Of a stretch of 64,000 nucleotides of DNA, positions 48,961 to 56,979 are shown one piece after another. The stretch spans positions 186,001 through 250,000 of the forward strand of contig NZ_JAHDIU010000004.1 in NCBI RefSeq assembly GCF_019891545.1. Direction: 5' to 3'. The notes beneath the pieces were generated by a model. It had not been told where the DNA came from. It saw nothing but the letters and a program-made list of their open reading frames with translations, and did not search any database. Made by a program: the position numbers and the translations under genes. Each line of letters starts with the position of its first letter. Within the stretch, counting starts at the first letter, position 1. Source of the stretch: Flavobacterium coralii (GTDB lineage: Bacteria; Bacteroidota; Bacteroidia; Flavobacteriales; Flavobacteriaceae).

Positions 48961-50703
48961 TTAACGAACACCGTGCATCAGCTTTTTAAGCAGCGGGTGC
49001 AGTATCATTACCAATATACCAAGGCCTATAGGCACAAAGGTAAAGATAAGGAAAAACGTTGATAATGAATACTTTTCGGTAATTGTATTAATCATACCTC
49101 CCATAGTACCTGCTGTTTTGTTACCAATGGCAATAGCAAGATACCAGATACCGAACATGATACCGATCATCCTGGCAGGTACCAGCTTACTTACATAAGA
49201 AAGCCCTACAGGAGAAAGGCAAAGTTCGCCCAGTGTATGGAAAAGGTAAGCAAAAATAAGCCATACCATACTCACTTTTATATCACCACCATCGGTAAGT
49301 GTAGAAGCTCCATAAGCCAGGGAGGCAAAGCCAATACCCAATAATGAAAGACCAAGCCCGTATTTAAATGCTGCGGGCGGGTTATATTTACTCTCCCATA
49401 CTTTAGACACCATAGGAGCAAAAGCAATGATAAAGAATGAGTTTAATATACCAAACCAGGAAGCGGCAACAACCGTTTCATCTTTTGTGAATTCGCGGTA
49501 CAGCATCCAGATAACAACACCCCAGATCACTGCAAAACTGAATCCGAGAATACTGTTACCTACCGGATATTTTTTAAATGTCTGGCCGAACAATTTACCT
49601 AATACATAGGTTATAATGATAAGAGGGACAACTGTTAGCAAAGCATTTATAACCTTAAATACAGATGCTGTGCTGCCTGTTAATTCTCTTTGGGTATATT
49701 TTTCAGCAAAAATGGTCATAGAGCCACCTGCCTGCTCAAACGAAGCCCAGAAGAAAACAGTAAAGAAGGCAAAAATTGTTACGGCAATAAGCCTGTCTCT
49801 TGTAACTGTTGCATAACGTGTAAGCCTGCTTACCAGTAGTATAACGAAAAGTACAACACCAAGTATGATGGTAAAGTTAGAACCATCAAGCGAACCAACT
49901 GTAAAATCAAGTAAATTATTGCCGCTGATTTTAGAATACGGGTCATTAAGTATCCACACAAGGCCAAGCAAAAGCGATATTACTATAAGTGTAAGGTCAA
50001 AATTGGTAAACGGTACACGCTTATCTCCATCAGTAGCTACTTTCCTTTCTGCCTGTTCGGCAGCGGTAGGCTTGGTGCCTATATTGCCAAAAATATTTTG
50101 TGTAAAGTAAAATTGCAGCATACCAAAAAACATGAAGATACCGGCAAGGCCAAAGCCCCAGCTCCAGCTTACCTGCTCACCGATATATCCGCAAAGCATA
50201 ATACCCAAAAAGGCACCTGCGTTTACACCCATATAAAATATGGTATAAGCACCGTCTTTCTTTTCAGGATGGTCTTTATACATATAAGATACTATAGATG
50301 TCATATTCGGTTTAAAGAAACCGTTACCGAATATAAGAAGCCCTATACCGATGTAAAGAAACATAGGCGTTTCTACAGCCATACTGGCATGCCCCAACGT
50401 CATTAAAAGGGCACCTATTACAACAGCCCAACGATAGCCCAGATACCTGTCGGCCATATAGCCACCCATAATGGTTGTAAGGTAAACAAGCGAAGTATAG
50501 GTTCCGTATAAAGCAAGTGCGTTCTCCTCAGGCCATGCCCAACCGCCGTCAGCAATTGAAGATATAAGGAAAAGTACCAAAAGGGCACGCATTCCGTAAT
50601 ACGAAAAACGTTCCCACATTTCGGTAAAGAACAGCACAAACAGCCCTGCCGGATGCCCTAAAACATTGGATTTAAAAAAATCATTTGAAGTTGTTGTAGA
50701 CAT
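48961..50703 (-). CDS. POT-family proton-dependent oligopeptide transporter (1)
   Basis: Inner-membrane importer of di- and tripeptides driven by protons. It is 580 residues with about 12-14 helices. Proton-coupling motif E28-MW-E31-R32-FSYYGMRA, then the POT signature region GFFKPNMTSIVSYMY and FGNGFFKP. The C-terminus ends in LHPLLKKLMHGVR. Paralogue of the next gene; the two differ in loops and tail, so they may prefer different peptides. Same direction as the dipeptidyl peptidase. Confidence 0.93.
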   Translation of the reverse strand: MSTTTSNDFFKSNVLGHPAGLFVLFFTEMWERFSYYGMRALLVLFLISSIADGGWAWPEENALALYGTYTSLVYLTTIMGGYMADRYLGYRWAVVIGALLMTLGHASMAVETPMFLYIGIGLLIFGNGFFKPNMTSIVSYMYKDHPEKKDGAYTIFYMGVNAGAFLGIMLCGYIGEQVSWSWGFGLAGIFMFFGMLQFYFTQNIFGNIGTKPTAAEQAERKVATDGDKRVPFTNFDLTLIVISLLLGLVWILNDPYSKISGNNLLDFTVGSLDGSNFTIILGVVLFVILLVSRLTRYATVTRDRLIAVTIFAFFTVFFWASFEQAGGSMTIFAEKYTQRELTGSTASVFKVINALLTVVPLIIITYVLGKLFGQTFKKYPVGNSILGFSFAVIWGVVIWMLYREFTKDETVVAASWFGILNSFFIIAFAPMVSKVWESKYNPPAAFKYGLGLSLLGIGFASLAYGASTLTDGGDIKVSMVWLIFAYLFHTLGELCLSPVGLSYVSKLVPARMIGIMFGIWYLAIAIGNKTAGTMGGMINTITEKYSLSTFFLIFTFVPIGLGILVMILHPLLKKLMHGVR

Positions 50704-50735
50704 AGTATATATATTGATTCAAAAAAATTTAGTTT

Positions 50736-52358
50736 CTACTTTTCGTCCTGCATCAGTTTTTTAACAATAGGCGAAATAACAATCAGCACCACACCGGCTA
50801 TTAATGCATAAATGGCCAGTTGTTTATAGCCATCGGTATAAGTAGCCAGCTTTTGCGGCAGCGAGTCGTTCTCTCCTGCTTCAGATAAGCCTGCACCCAA
50901 TATACCTGCCACATACTGCCCGTATGCACTTGCCAGGAACCACATACCCATCATTACCCCCTGCAGCCTTTGCGGCGACAGCTTGGTCATTAACGACAGG
51001 CCTATCGGTGAAAGGCACAATTCGCCAAAGGTTATTACAAAATAAGCAAGTACAAAAACATCTAGGCTGGCTATGCCCGAACCGGCAATAACCTCGAAAA
51101 AGCGTGTAAGGTAGAAAATATAGAAGCCGCCTGCAAGAAAAATAAATCCAAGTCCGAATTTTATAACTGAATTAGGCTCAATTTTCTTTTTTGCCATTGC
51201 AATCCAGGCAAGGCCAACAAGCGGTGCAAAAATAATTACAAATACAGAGTTTGCGGCATTATTTACACCGTTAGGGTCTAAGGTCATAGTGCCTAAAACG
51301 GTATTATCTAAGTTTTGCGCGGCAAAAATACTGAGTGACCCCCCACTCTGTTCAAAGAATGCCCAAAATACGATTGAGAATAGTATGAATATAAGTGCGG
51401 CTATCAGTTTTTTGCTTTCTGCCCAGCTATGCTTGCTCATTTCATAAACAAGATAGATAAGGGTAACAGGGCCTATTATATACATAAACCAGTCGGTATA
51501 TTCTGTTTTGGCTACCATTGCCATAATTACAGGAACTACCGCAAGCGTACCCAGGTAAACAGCATACTCATACCAGTTCTTCCCTGACTTAATTTTTCTT
51601 TTTACGGTGGTTGGTTCTGGCTCTACGGTACCTATACCCTCTATTTCAGGGATTTCTTTTACTTTATTGTGCTGGCTCTTTAATGGCGATAAGCCAATAG
51701 GCCCAAGTGTTTTTTGAGTAAAGATAAAAGTGATAAGGCTTATTGTCATTACAACACCTGCAAGGCCAAAGGCAACATTCCATGTATATTCTGCAGGTAT
51801 GAAACCGGAGAATAACTGCCCTTTACCGATTGCAATACAGGCATAGCCACCCAATAGTGCCCCTATGTTAATACCCGAATAAAAAAGCGAGAACCCTGCA
51901 TCCCTCCTTGAATCTCCTTTTTTGTAAAGTGAGCCTACCATTGTAGAGATGTTTGGCTTAAAGAAACCGGTACCTACTACTGTAAAACTGATACCTAAAA
52001 AGAAATTACTTTCAGGGAAAGGGTCAAAAGCCAGGATGGCACTACCCACAATCATTAAGATACCTCCCCAGAACAGCGACTTCCTGAAACCTAAAATTTT
52101 ATCTGCAAACAAACCGCCTATAAATGTAAAAGCATATACAAAAGCCTGCGTAGCGCCATATTGCAAGTTGGCCTGGCTTTCCTGCATGTGTTCTCCATTT
52201 TCGAGTACCAGGTGGGTAATCATAAAGTAGGTTAAAACACCACGCATACCATAAAAACAGAAACGTTCCCACATTTCTGAAAAGAACAATCCCCAAAGCT
52301 GTTTAGGATATTTGCCCTTAAAATTCTGGATTTCTTCCAGCGAAGCAGTTGTATTCAT
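50736..52358 (-). CDS. POT-family proton-dependent oligopeptide transporter (2)
   Basis: Paralogous peptide importer of 540 residues with the same E28-MW-E31-R32 motif (EMWERFCFYGMRG), TGFFKPNISTMVGSLY, and YFVITFGELCLSPIGLSLMT. It carries a long cytoplasmic loop (SPLKSQHNKVKEIPEIEG) absent from the first copy. It begins the base after the last base of the dipeptidyl peptidase stop, so the two are translationally coupled, and it feeds into POT 1 after 32 bases. Confidence 0.93.
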   Translation of the reverse strand: MNTTASLEEIQNFKGKYPKQLWGLFFSEMWERFCFYGMRGVLTYFMITHLVLENGEHMQESQANLQYGATQAFVYAFTFIGGLFADKILGFRKSLFWGGILMIVGSAILAFDPFPESNFFLGISFTVVGTGFFKPNISTMVGSLYKKGDSRRDAGFSLFYSGINIGALLGGYACIAIGKGQLFSGFIPAEYTWNVAFGLAGVVMTISLITFIFTQKTLGPIGLSPLKSQHNKVKEIPEIEGIGTVEPEPTTVKRKIKSGKNWYEYAVYLGTLAVVPVIMAMVAKTEYTDWFMYIIGPVTLIYLVYEMSKHSWAESKKLIAALIFILFSIVFWAFFEQSGGSLSIFAAQNLDNTVLGTMTLDPNGVNNAANSVFVIIFAPLVGLAWIAMAKKKIEPNSVIKFGLGFIFLAGGFYIFYLTRFFEVIAGSGIASLDVFVLAYFVITFGELCLSPIGLSLMTKLSPQRLQGVMMGMWFLASAYGQYVAGILGAGLSEAGENDSLPQKLATYTDGYKQLAIYALIAGVVLIVISPIVKKLMQDEK

Positions 52359-54533
52359 TTACAGGTTTTCTTTAATAAAGTTAGTCATCTTGGTATATAG
52401 CTGCAGCCTTGTTGCGCCGCCGTAAATTCCGTGGTTTTTATCAGGGTAAATAGCCCAGTCGAATTGTTTGTTGGCCTGCACCAGCGCTTCTACCATAAGC
52501 ATGGTGTTTTGCAGGTGCACGTTATCATCTGCAGAGCCGTGCACTAACAGGTATGCGCCTTTAAGCTTGCTTACATGATTTATCGGCGAGTTTTCATCAT
52601 AACCCGAAGGGTTTTCCTGCGGCGTCTGCATGTAGCGCTCTGTGTAAACCGTGTCATAAAAACGCCAGTTGGTAACCGGTGCCACCGCAATAGCCATTTT
52701 AAACACATCATTACCTTTAAGCAGGCAGTTAGAAGACATAAAACCGCCGTAGCTCCACCCGAAGATTCCAATGCGCGATTCATCTATATACTCATAAGCC
52801 CCAAGCGTTTTTGCTGCATCTATTTGGTCTTCAACCTCATATTTGCCTAATTGCTTATAAGTAACTTTTTTAAAATCGGCTCCTTTAAAGCCTGTACCCC
52901 TGCCATCTACACAGGCTACTATGTAACCCTGTTGCGCCAGCATCATGAACCAATAGTCGTCATAGCCATTCCAGTCGTTATTTACCTGTTGCGAACCCGG
53001 GCCGCTGTATTGGTACATGAACAATGGGTATTTTTTTGAAGAGTCAAAATCGGCGGGCTTTATAATCCACACGTTAAGTTCATGCCCTTTATCTGTTTTG
53101 ATAACTGTAAATTCTTTTTTAGGAAGGTTATAAGGTTTTAGCTTTTCTGTAAGAGCTTTGTTATCGAGGATTTCTTTTACCAGCTTACCATCTTTAGAGT
53201 TGTGGAGCGTGTAAGTAACCGGTACTGTTGCACTTGAATACGAATTTATAAAGTAATCGAACTTAGGGCTAAAGGTAGCATTGTTGGTACCTGTTAGCGG
53301 CGTAAGCCTTACTTTGTTTTTGCCATTAATGCCAATACGGTACACATCACGGTTAATAGAGCCATTTTCTACCGACTGGTAATATATGTTGCCGCTTGTT
53401 TTATCAAACCCATAATAGGCAGTTACCTCCCAGTTGCCGTTTGTTACCTGCTTTATCAGCTTGCCATTACTGCCGTAGTGGTAAATGTGGTTGTAGCCGT
53501 CTTTCTCGCTTGTCCAGATAAAGCTGTTGTCGTTAAGAAAAGTAAGGTTATCAGTAATATCAATATAGGCTTTATCGGTTTCATTAAGTATTCCTGTTGC
53601 AACGCCACTGTTGGCATCAACAAAAACAAGGTCGAGGTTGTTCTGGTGCCTGTTCATAACCTGTACGCTTAATGTTTGCGCATCCTTGGTCCACTTTAAG
53701 CGCGGCAGGTAGTAAGGGTTAAAAGCGCTAAGGTCTATTTTTTTTGTAGTATTGTTCTTTACATCATATATGTAAAGTGAAACTTTAGAGTTCTCCTCCC
53801 CTGCCTTTGGGTATTTAAAAGTATAAGGCTGCGGATACAGGCCCTGGTTGTAATACTCCATTGTAAATTGCGGCACATCTGTTTCATCAAAACGGATAAA
53901 AGCAATTTTATCGCCTGCTGCATTCCAGTCATAAGCTCTTACAAAAGCAAACTCTTCTTCATACACCCAGTCAGTAATTCCATTAATAACAGCGTTTACG
54001 CTGCCGTCTTTTGTTATCTGTGTAACCTTGCCCGAAGCTAAATCTTTTACATATAAATTATTTTTATATGCATAGGCCACTTTGCTGTTATCGGCAGAAA
54101 ATGTAGGCTCCTGCACTTTTTCATCAACAAGGGCGGTTAGCTTTTTGGCTGCTATGTCATACACAAAATAGTCTGCAACAAACGAATGGCGAAAAATTGG
54201 CTCAGAATTAGCAGCAATCAGGAGCTTCTTTTCATCAGGACTAAATATGTAACTGTCTATGCCGCCCTGCAATTCTGGATGATTTTTAGAATCTATCAGT
54301 GTAGTCACTTTTTGTAGCGTTGCAAAATCGTACAAGTCAATTTGTGCTGTCCGCGACTTCCAGTCAGTGTTCAGTACAGTGTAATGATTTGTATTTTTAA
54401 GTGCCTGAAGTTCGTCCATGTTGCGGGTGCGGAAAGCACCTGTCCATATTTCTTCAAGGGTTATTTTCTGTTGGGCAAAAAGAGGTGCCGCCGACAGTAA
54501 AAATAAAAAAAAGGTTATTTTAATGTTATTCAT
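52359..54533 (-). CDS. Dipeptidyl peptidase IV (S9B) family
   Basis: Exported serine peptidase that removes dipeptides, typically X-Pro, from peptide N-termini. It is 724 residues: signal peptide (NNIKITFFLFLLSAAPLFA), an eight-blade beta-propeller (about 40-480, with WVYEEEFAFVRAYDWN containing the paired glutamates that hold the substrate N-terminus), and an alpha/beta-hydrolase domain with S594 (GWSYGGFMSS), D669/D670 (HGSADDNVH) and H701 (DKNHGIYGG). First gene of the run; its dipeptide products are natural cargo of the two POT importers behind it. Confidence 0.95.
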   Translation of the reverse strand: MNNIKITFFLFLLSAAPLFAQQKITLEEIWTGAFRTRNMDELQALKNTNHYTVLNTDWKSRTAQIDLYDFATLQKVTTLIDSKNHPELQGGIDSYIFSPDEKKLLIAANSEPIFRHSFVADYFVYDIAAKKLTALVDEKVQEPTFSADNSKVAYAYKNNLYVKDLASGKVTQITKDGSVNAVINGITDWVYEEEFAFVRAYDWNAAGDKIAFIRFDETDVPQFTMEYYNQGLYPQPYTFKYPKAGEENSKVSLYIYDVKNNTTKKIDLSAFNPYYLPRLKWTKDAQTLSVQVMNRHQNNLDLVFVDANSGVATGILNETDKAYIDITDNLTFLNDNSFIWTSEKDGYNHIYHYGSNGKLIKQVTNGNWEVTAYYGFDKTSGNIYYQSVENGSINRDVYRIGINGKNKVRLTPLTGTNNATFSPKFDYFINSYSSATVPVTYTLHNSKDGKLVKEILDNKALTEKLKPYNLPKKEFTVIKTDKGHELNVWIIKPADFDSSKKYPLFMYQYSGPGSQQVNNDWNGYDDYWFMMLAQQGYIVACVDGRGTGFKGADFKKVTYKQLGKYEVEDQIDAAKTLGAYEYIDESRIGIFGWSYGGFMSSNCLLKGNDVFKMAIAVAPVTNWRFYDTVYTERYMQTPQENPSGYDENSPINHVSKLKGAYLLVHGSADDNVHLQNTMLMVEALVQANKQFDWAIYPDKNHGIYGGATRLQLYTKMTNFIKENL

Positions 54534-54635
54534 TTTGCAGATGGTAAAAAACTCCCAATTTTAATAAAAATTTGTGAATTAGCGGACGATTTTTTTGTTA
54601 AATGCAGGATTGCGTTTTCAGCAACAGGTTTTTAT

Positions 54636-54668
54636 TTTGGCAAATGCGCCACCTATGGCGTATCTTTG
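54636..54668 (+). promoter_or_regulatory. Promoter of the HMG-CoA reductase gene
   Basis: TTTG, 21 bases, TATCTTTG. Transcription near 54675 would exclude the upstream in-frame ATG at 54595, supporting the start at 54697. Confidence 0.78.
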
Positions 54669-54696
54669 CAGCCTGCATACATATAAGCAACTGATA

Positions 54697-56049
54697 ATGA
54701 GTAAAGCAATAGCAGGTTTTTCTAAGCTTGCAAAAGACGAAAAAATAGAATGGATTGCGAAAGAATATTTTGCCAATCCGGAAGAGGCGGCAGCATTAGT
54801 ACGAAAATACTGGAATAATGATGCTGAACTGCAGAAACTCCATGACGAATTTATAGAAAATACCATAACCAACTTTTACCTGCCGTTGGGTGTTGCACCT
54901 AATTTTGTAATAAATGGCAAAGAGTACATCCTGCCAATGGCGGTGGAAGAAAGCTCTGTGGTAGCCGCAGCAGCTAAGGCTGCCAAATTCTGGGCGGCAC
55001 GTGGTGGCTTCAAGGCAACCATACTCGGTACCGAAAAAATAGGCCAGGTACATTTTATGTACACCGGAGATACCACCAAGCTGCAAGCCTTTTTTGAAGC
55101 TATAAAACCAAAACTGATTAGCGGCACCCACGAACTTACCAGGAATATGGAAAAGAGAGGTGGCGGAATTACAGACATTGAGCTTCGAGATAAGACTAAC
55201 ATCCTTGAAAATTATTACCAGTTGCATGCCACTTTTGAAACAGTGGACAGCATGGGGGCTAACTTTATTAACTCGTGCCTGGAGCGTTTTGCCAAAATAC
55301 TGAAAGAGGAAGCTGCGGCCTACAGTGGCTTTACATCTGATGAAGAGGACATAGAGGTAATAATGAGCATCCTCTCTAATTATGTGCCGGGCTGTGTGGT
55401 ACGTGCCGAGGTGAACTGCCCTGTAGAAGAACTTACCGTTGAAAAAGATATAGACCCCGAAGTATTCGCCAAAAAATTTGTGACCGCCATAAAAATAGCC
55501 GAAGCAGAACCCTTTAGGGCAGTTACCCATAACAAAGGGATAATGAACGGCATTGATGCGGTTGTAGTGGCAACAGGTAATGACTTTAGGGCGGTAGAAG
55601 CCGGTGTGCACGCCTATGCCTCTAAAAGCGGCAGCTATTCGAGCCTTTCTCACGCCACGATAGAAAATGGTATTTTCAGGTTTTGGATAGATGTACCGTT
55701 AGCATTGGGTACTGTTGGCGGTTTAACCTCACTACACCCGCTTGTAAAATTCTCGCTTGAAATGCTGGGCAAGCCTTCTGCAAAAGAGCTTATGCAGATT
55801 GTTGGTGTTGCCGGGCTGGCGCAAAACTTTGCCGCAGTGCGCTCTTTAACCACTACAGGCATACAGCAGGGGCACATGAAAATGCACCTGATGAACATAC
55901 TGAACCAACTGAAAGCGACAGATGACGAAAAACTTGAAGCTGCCAAACACTTCGAAACCAACACAGTAACGCACGCAGCAGTCGCAGATTATATAGAAAC
56001 TTTAAGAAAAGTAAACCCGACACTTATTGAAAAAGACTTTTTACAGTAA
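54697..56049 (+). CDS. Hydroxymethylglutaryl-CoA reductase, class II type
   Basis: Reduces HMG-CoA to mevalonate (or the reverse) in the mevalonate route to isoprenoids. It is 450 residues: ENTITNFYLPLGVAPNFVIN, catalytic Glu in AVEESSVVAAAAKAAK, MGANFINSCLE, Lys and Asp in NKGIMNGIDAV and ATGNDFRAVEAG, and the C-terminal catalytic His in GHMKMHLMN. The length and sequence match class II bacterial enzymes sometimes annotated as degradative; in flavobacteria the mevalonate pathway is biosynthetic. The start follows the promoter and family N-terminus. Its 3' end overlaps the kinase gene by 23 bases. Confidence 0.93.
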   Translation: MSKAIAGFSKLAKDEKIEWIAKEYFANPEEAAALVRKYWNNDAELQKLHDEFIENTITNFYLPLGVAPNFVINGKEYILPMAVEESSVVAAAAKAAKFWAARGGFKATILGTEKIGQVHFMYTGDTTKLQAFFEAIKPKLISGTHELTRNMEKRGGGITDIELRDKTNILENYYQLHATFETVDSMGANFINSCLERFAKILKEEAAAYSGFTSDEEDIEVIMSILSNYVPGCVVRAEVNCPVEELTVEKDIDPEVFAKKFVTAIKIAEAEPFRAVTHNKGIMNGIDAVVVATGNDFRAVEAGVHAYASKSGSYSSLSHATIENGIFRFWIDVPLALGTVGGLTSLHPLVKFSLEMLGKPSAKELMQIVGVAGLAQNFAAVRSLTTTGIQQGHMKMHLMNILNQLKATDDEKLEAAKHFETNTVTHAAVADYIETLRKVNPTLIEKDFLQ

Positions 56050-56929
56050 CGGTAAACTACTTTTAACAGGGGAATATACAGTGCTTGACGGGGCAAAAGC
56101 CCTTGCTTTACCTACACGTTTTGGACAGTATCTGGATATTGAGCCAAATAGTAAACCCTACATAGAGTGGAACAGTTTTGACGCTGATGGTTCACTTTGG
56201 TATGAAGATATACTGCCAATAAATGATATTATCAGTAATACCTGTAAAAGCGATAATACAGTAAGCCAGAGGCTCACAAAAATTCTGCACACCGCACACG
56301 GCATGAACCCGAGTGTGCTGCAACACGGCTTTACAGCAGAAACAAGGTTAACCTTTCCCCGCTCGTGGGGGCTTGGCACTTCCTCTACCCTTATCAATAA
56401 CGTGGCAATGTGGTTTGGCATTGATCCTTACAGCTTATTGTGGGAAAGCTTTGGGGGCAGTGGCTATGATATTGCCTGTGCAGCAAATAATACCCCTATT
56501 TTCTACGAAATTAAAAATGGAAAACCTGTTGTAAATACTGCAGATTTTAGCCCTGACTTTAGGGATAACCTGTATTTTATTTACCTTAACAAAAAGCAGG
56601 ACAGCCGTAACGCAATAGCTGCCTACAGGGAAAGAACCGAAAACAGAAGCCTTACAGACACTATCAGCAAACTAACGGAAGCTATATATAACGCAGCCAC
56701 TTTAAATGATTTCAGGAGCCTTATTGATGAGCATGAAGCTGTAATGAGCGATGCATTAGGGCAGCAAACCGTAAAGCAACAATTGTTTCCTGATTTTGAC
56801 GGCAGCCTTAAAAGCCTGGGTGCATGGGGTGGCGACTTTATACTTGCCGCTTCTCCGGAAGAACCTCATCCTTATTTTGAAGCTAAAGGATATACTACTA
56901 TACTCCCCTATAAGGACATGATCTTATAA
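56027..56929 (+). CDS. GYDIA-family GHMP kinase (mevalonate pathway)
   Basis: A GHMP-superfamily kinase, 300 residues, most likely phosphorylating a mevalonate-pathway intermediate. Motifs: N-terminal SNGKLLLTGEYTVLDGAKAL, the GHMP phosphate loop as FPRSWGLGTSSTLINN (poorer than the usual PxxxGLGSSAA), and GGSGYDIACAANNTP, which names the GYDIA family. The start is TTG at 56027, matching the family N-terminus and lying inside the reductase gene, so translation is coupled. Exact substrate (mevalonate or phosphomevalonate) cannot be decided from sequence. Confidence 0.85.
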   Translation: MKKTFYSNGKLLLTGEYTVLDGAKALALPTRFGQYLDIEPNSKPYIEWNSFDADGSLWYEDILPINDIISNTCKSDNTVSQRLTKILHTAHGMNPSVLQHGFTAETRLTFPRSWGLGTSSTLINNVAMWFGIDPYSLLWESFGGSGYDIACAANNTPIFYEIKNGKPVVNTADFSPDFRDNLYFIYLNKKQDSRNAIAAYRERTENRSLTDTISKLTEAIYNAATLNDFRSLIDEHEAVMSDALGQQTVKQQLFPDFDGSLKSLGAWGGDFILAASPEEPHPYFEAKGYTTILPYKDMIL

Positions 56930-56931
56930 AC

Positions 56932-56961
56932 AAAAAAACCACTCTTGCGAGTGGTTTTTTT
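56932..56961. terminator. Bidirectional terminator
   Basis: AAAAAAACCACTC/GAGTGGTTTTTTT, a 13-bp stem with TTGC loop, between the convergent GHMP kinase and PpiD-like genes. Confidence 0.88.
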
Positions 56962-56979
56962 ATAGTATGTCACAACATA

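Noticed and set aside
54595-54696. Longer N-terminus for HMG-CoA reductase
   Set aside because: The upstream ATG lies before the predicted transcription start, and the added residues match no reductase.
54796-55653. 285-codon minus-strand frame opposite HMG-CoA reductase
   Set aside because: Shadow of a highly conserved enzyme; Cys/His/Phe-rich composition typical of antisense frames.
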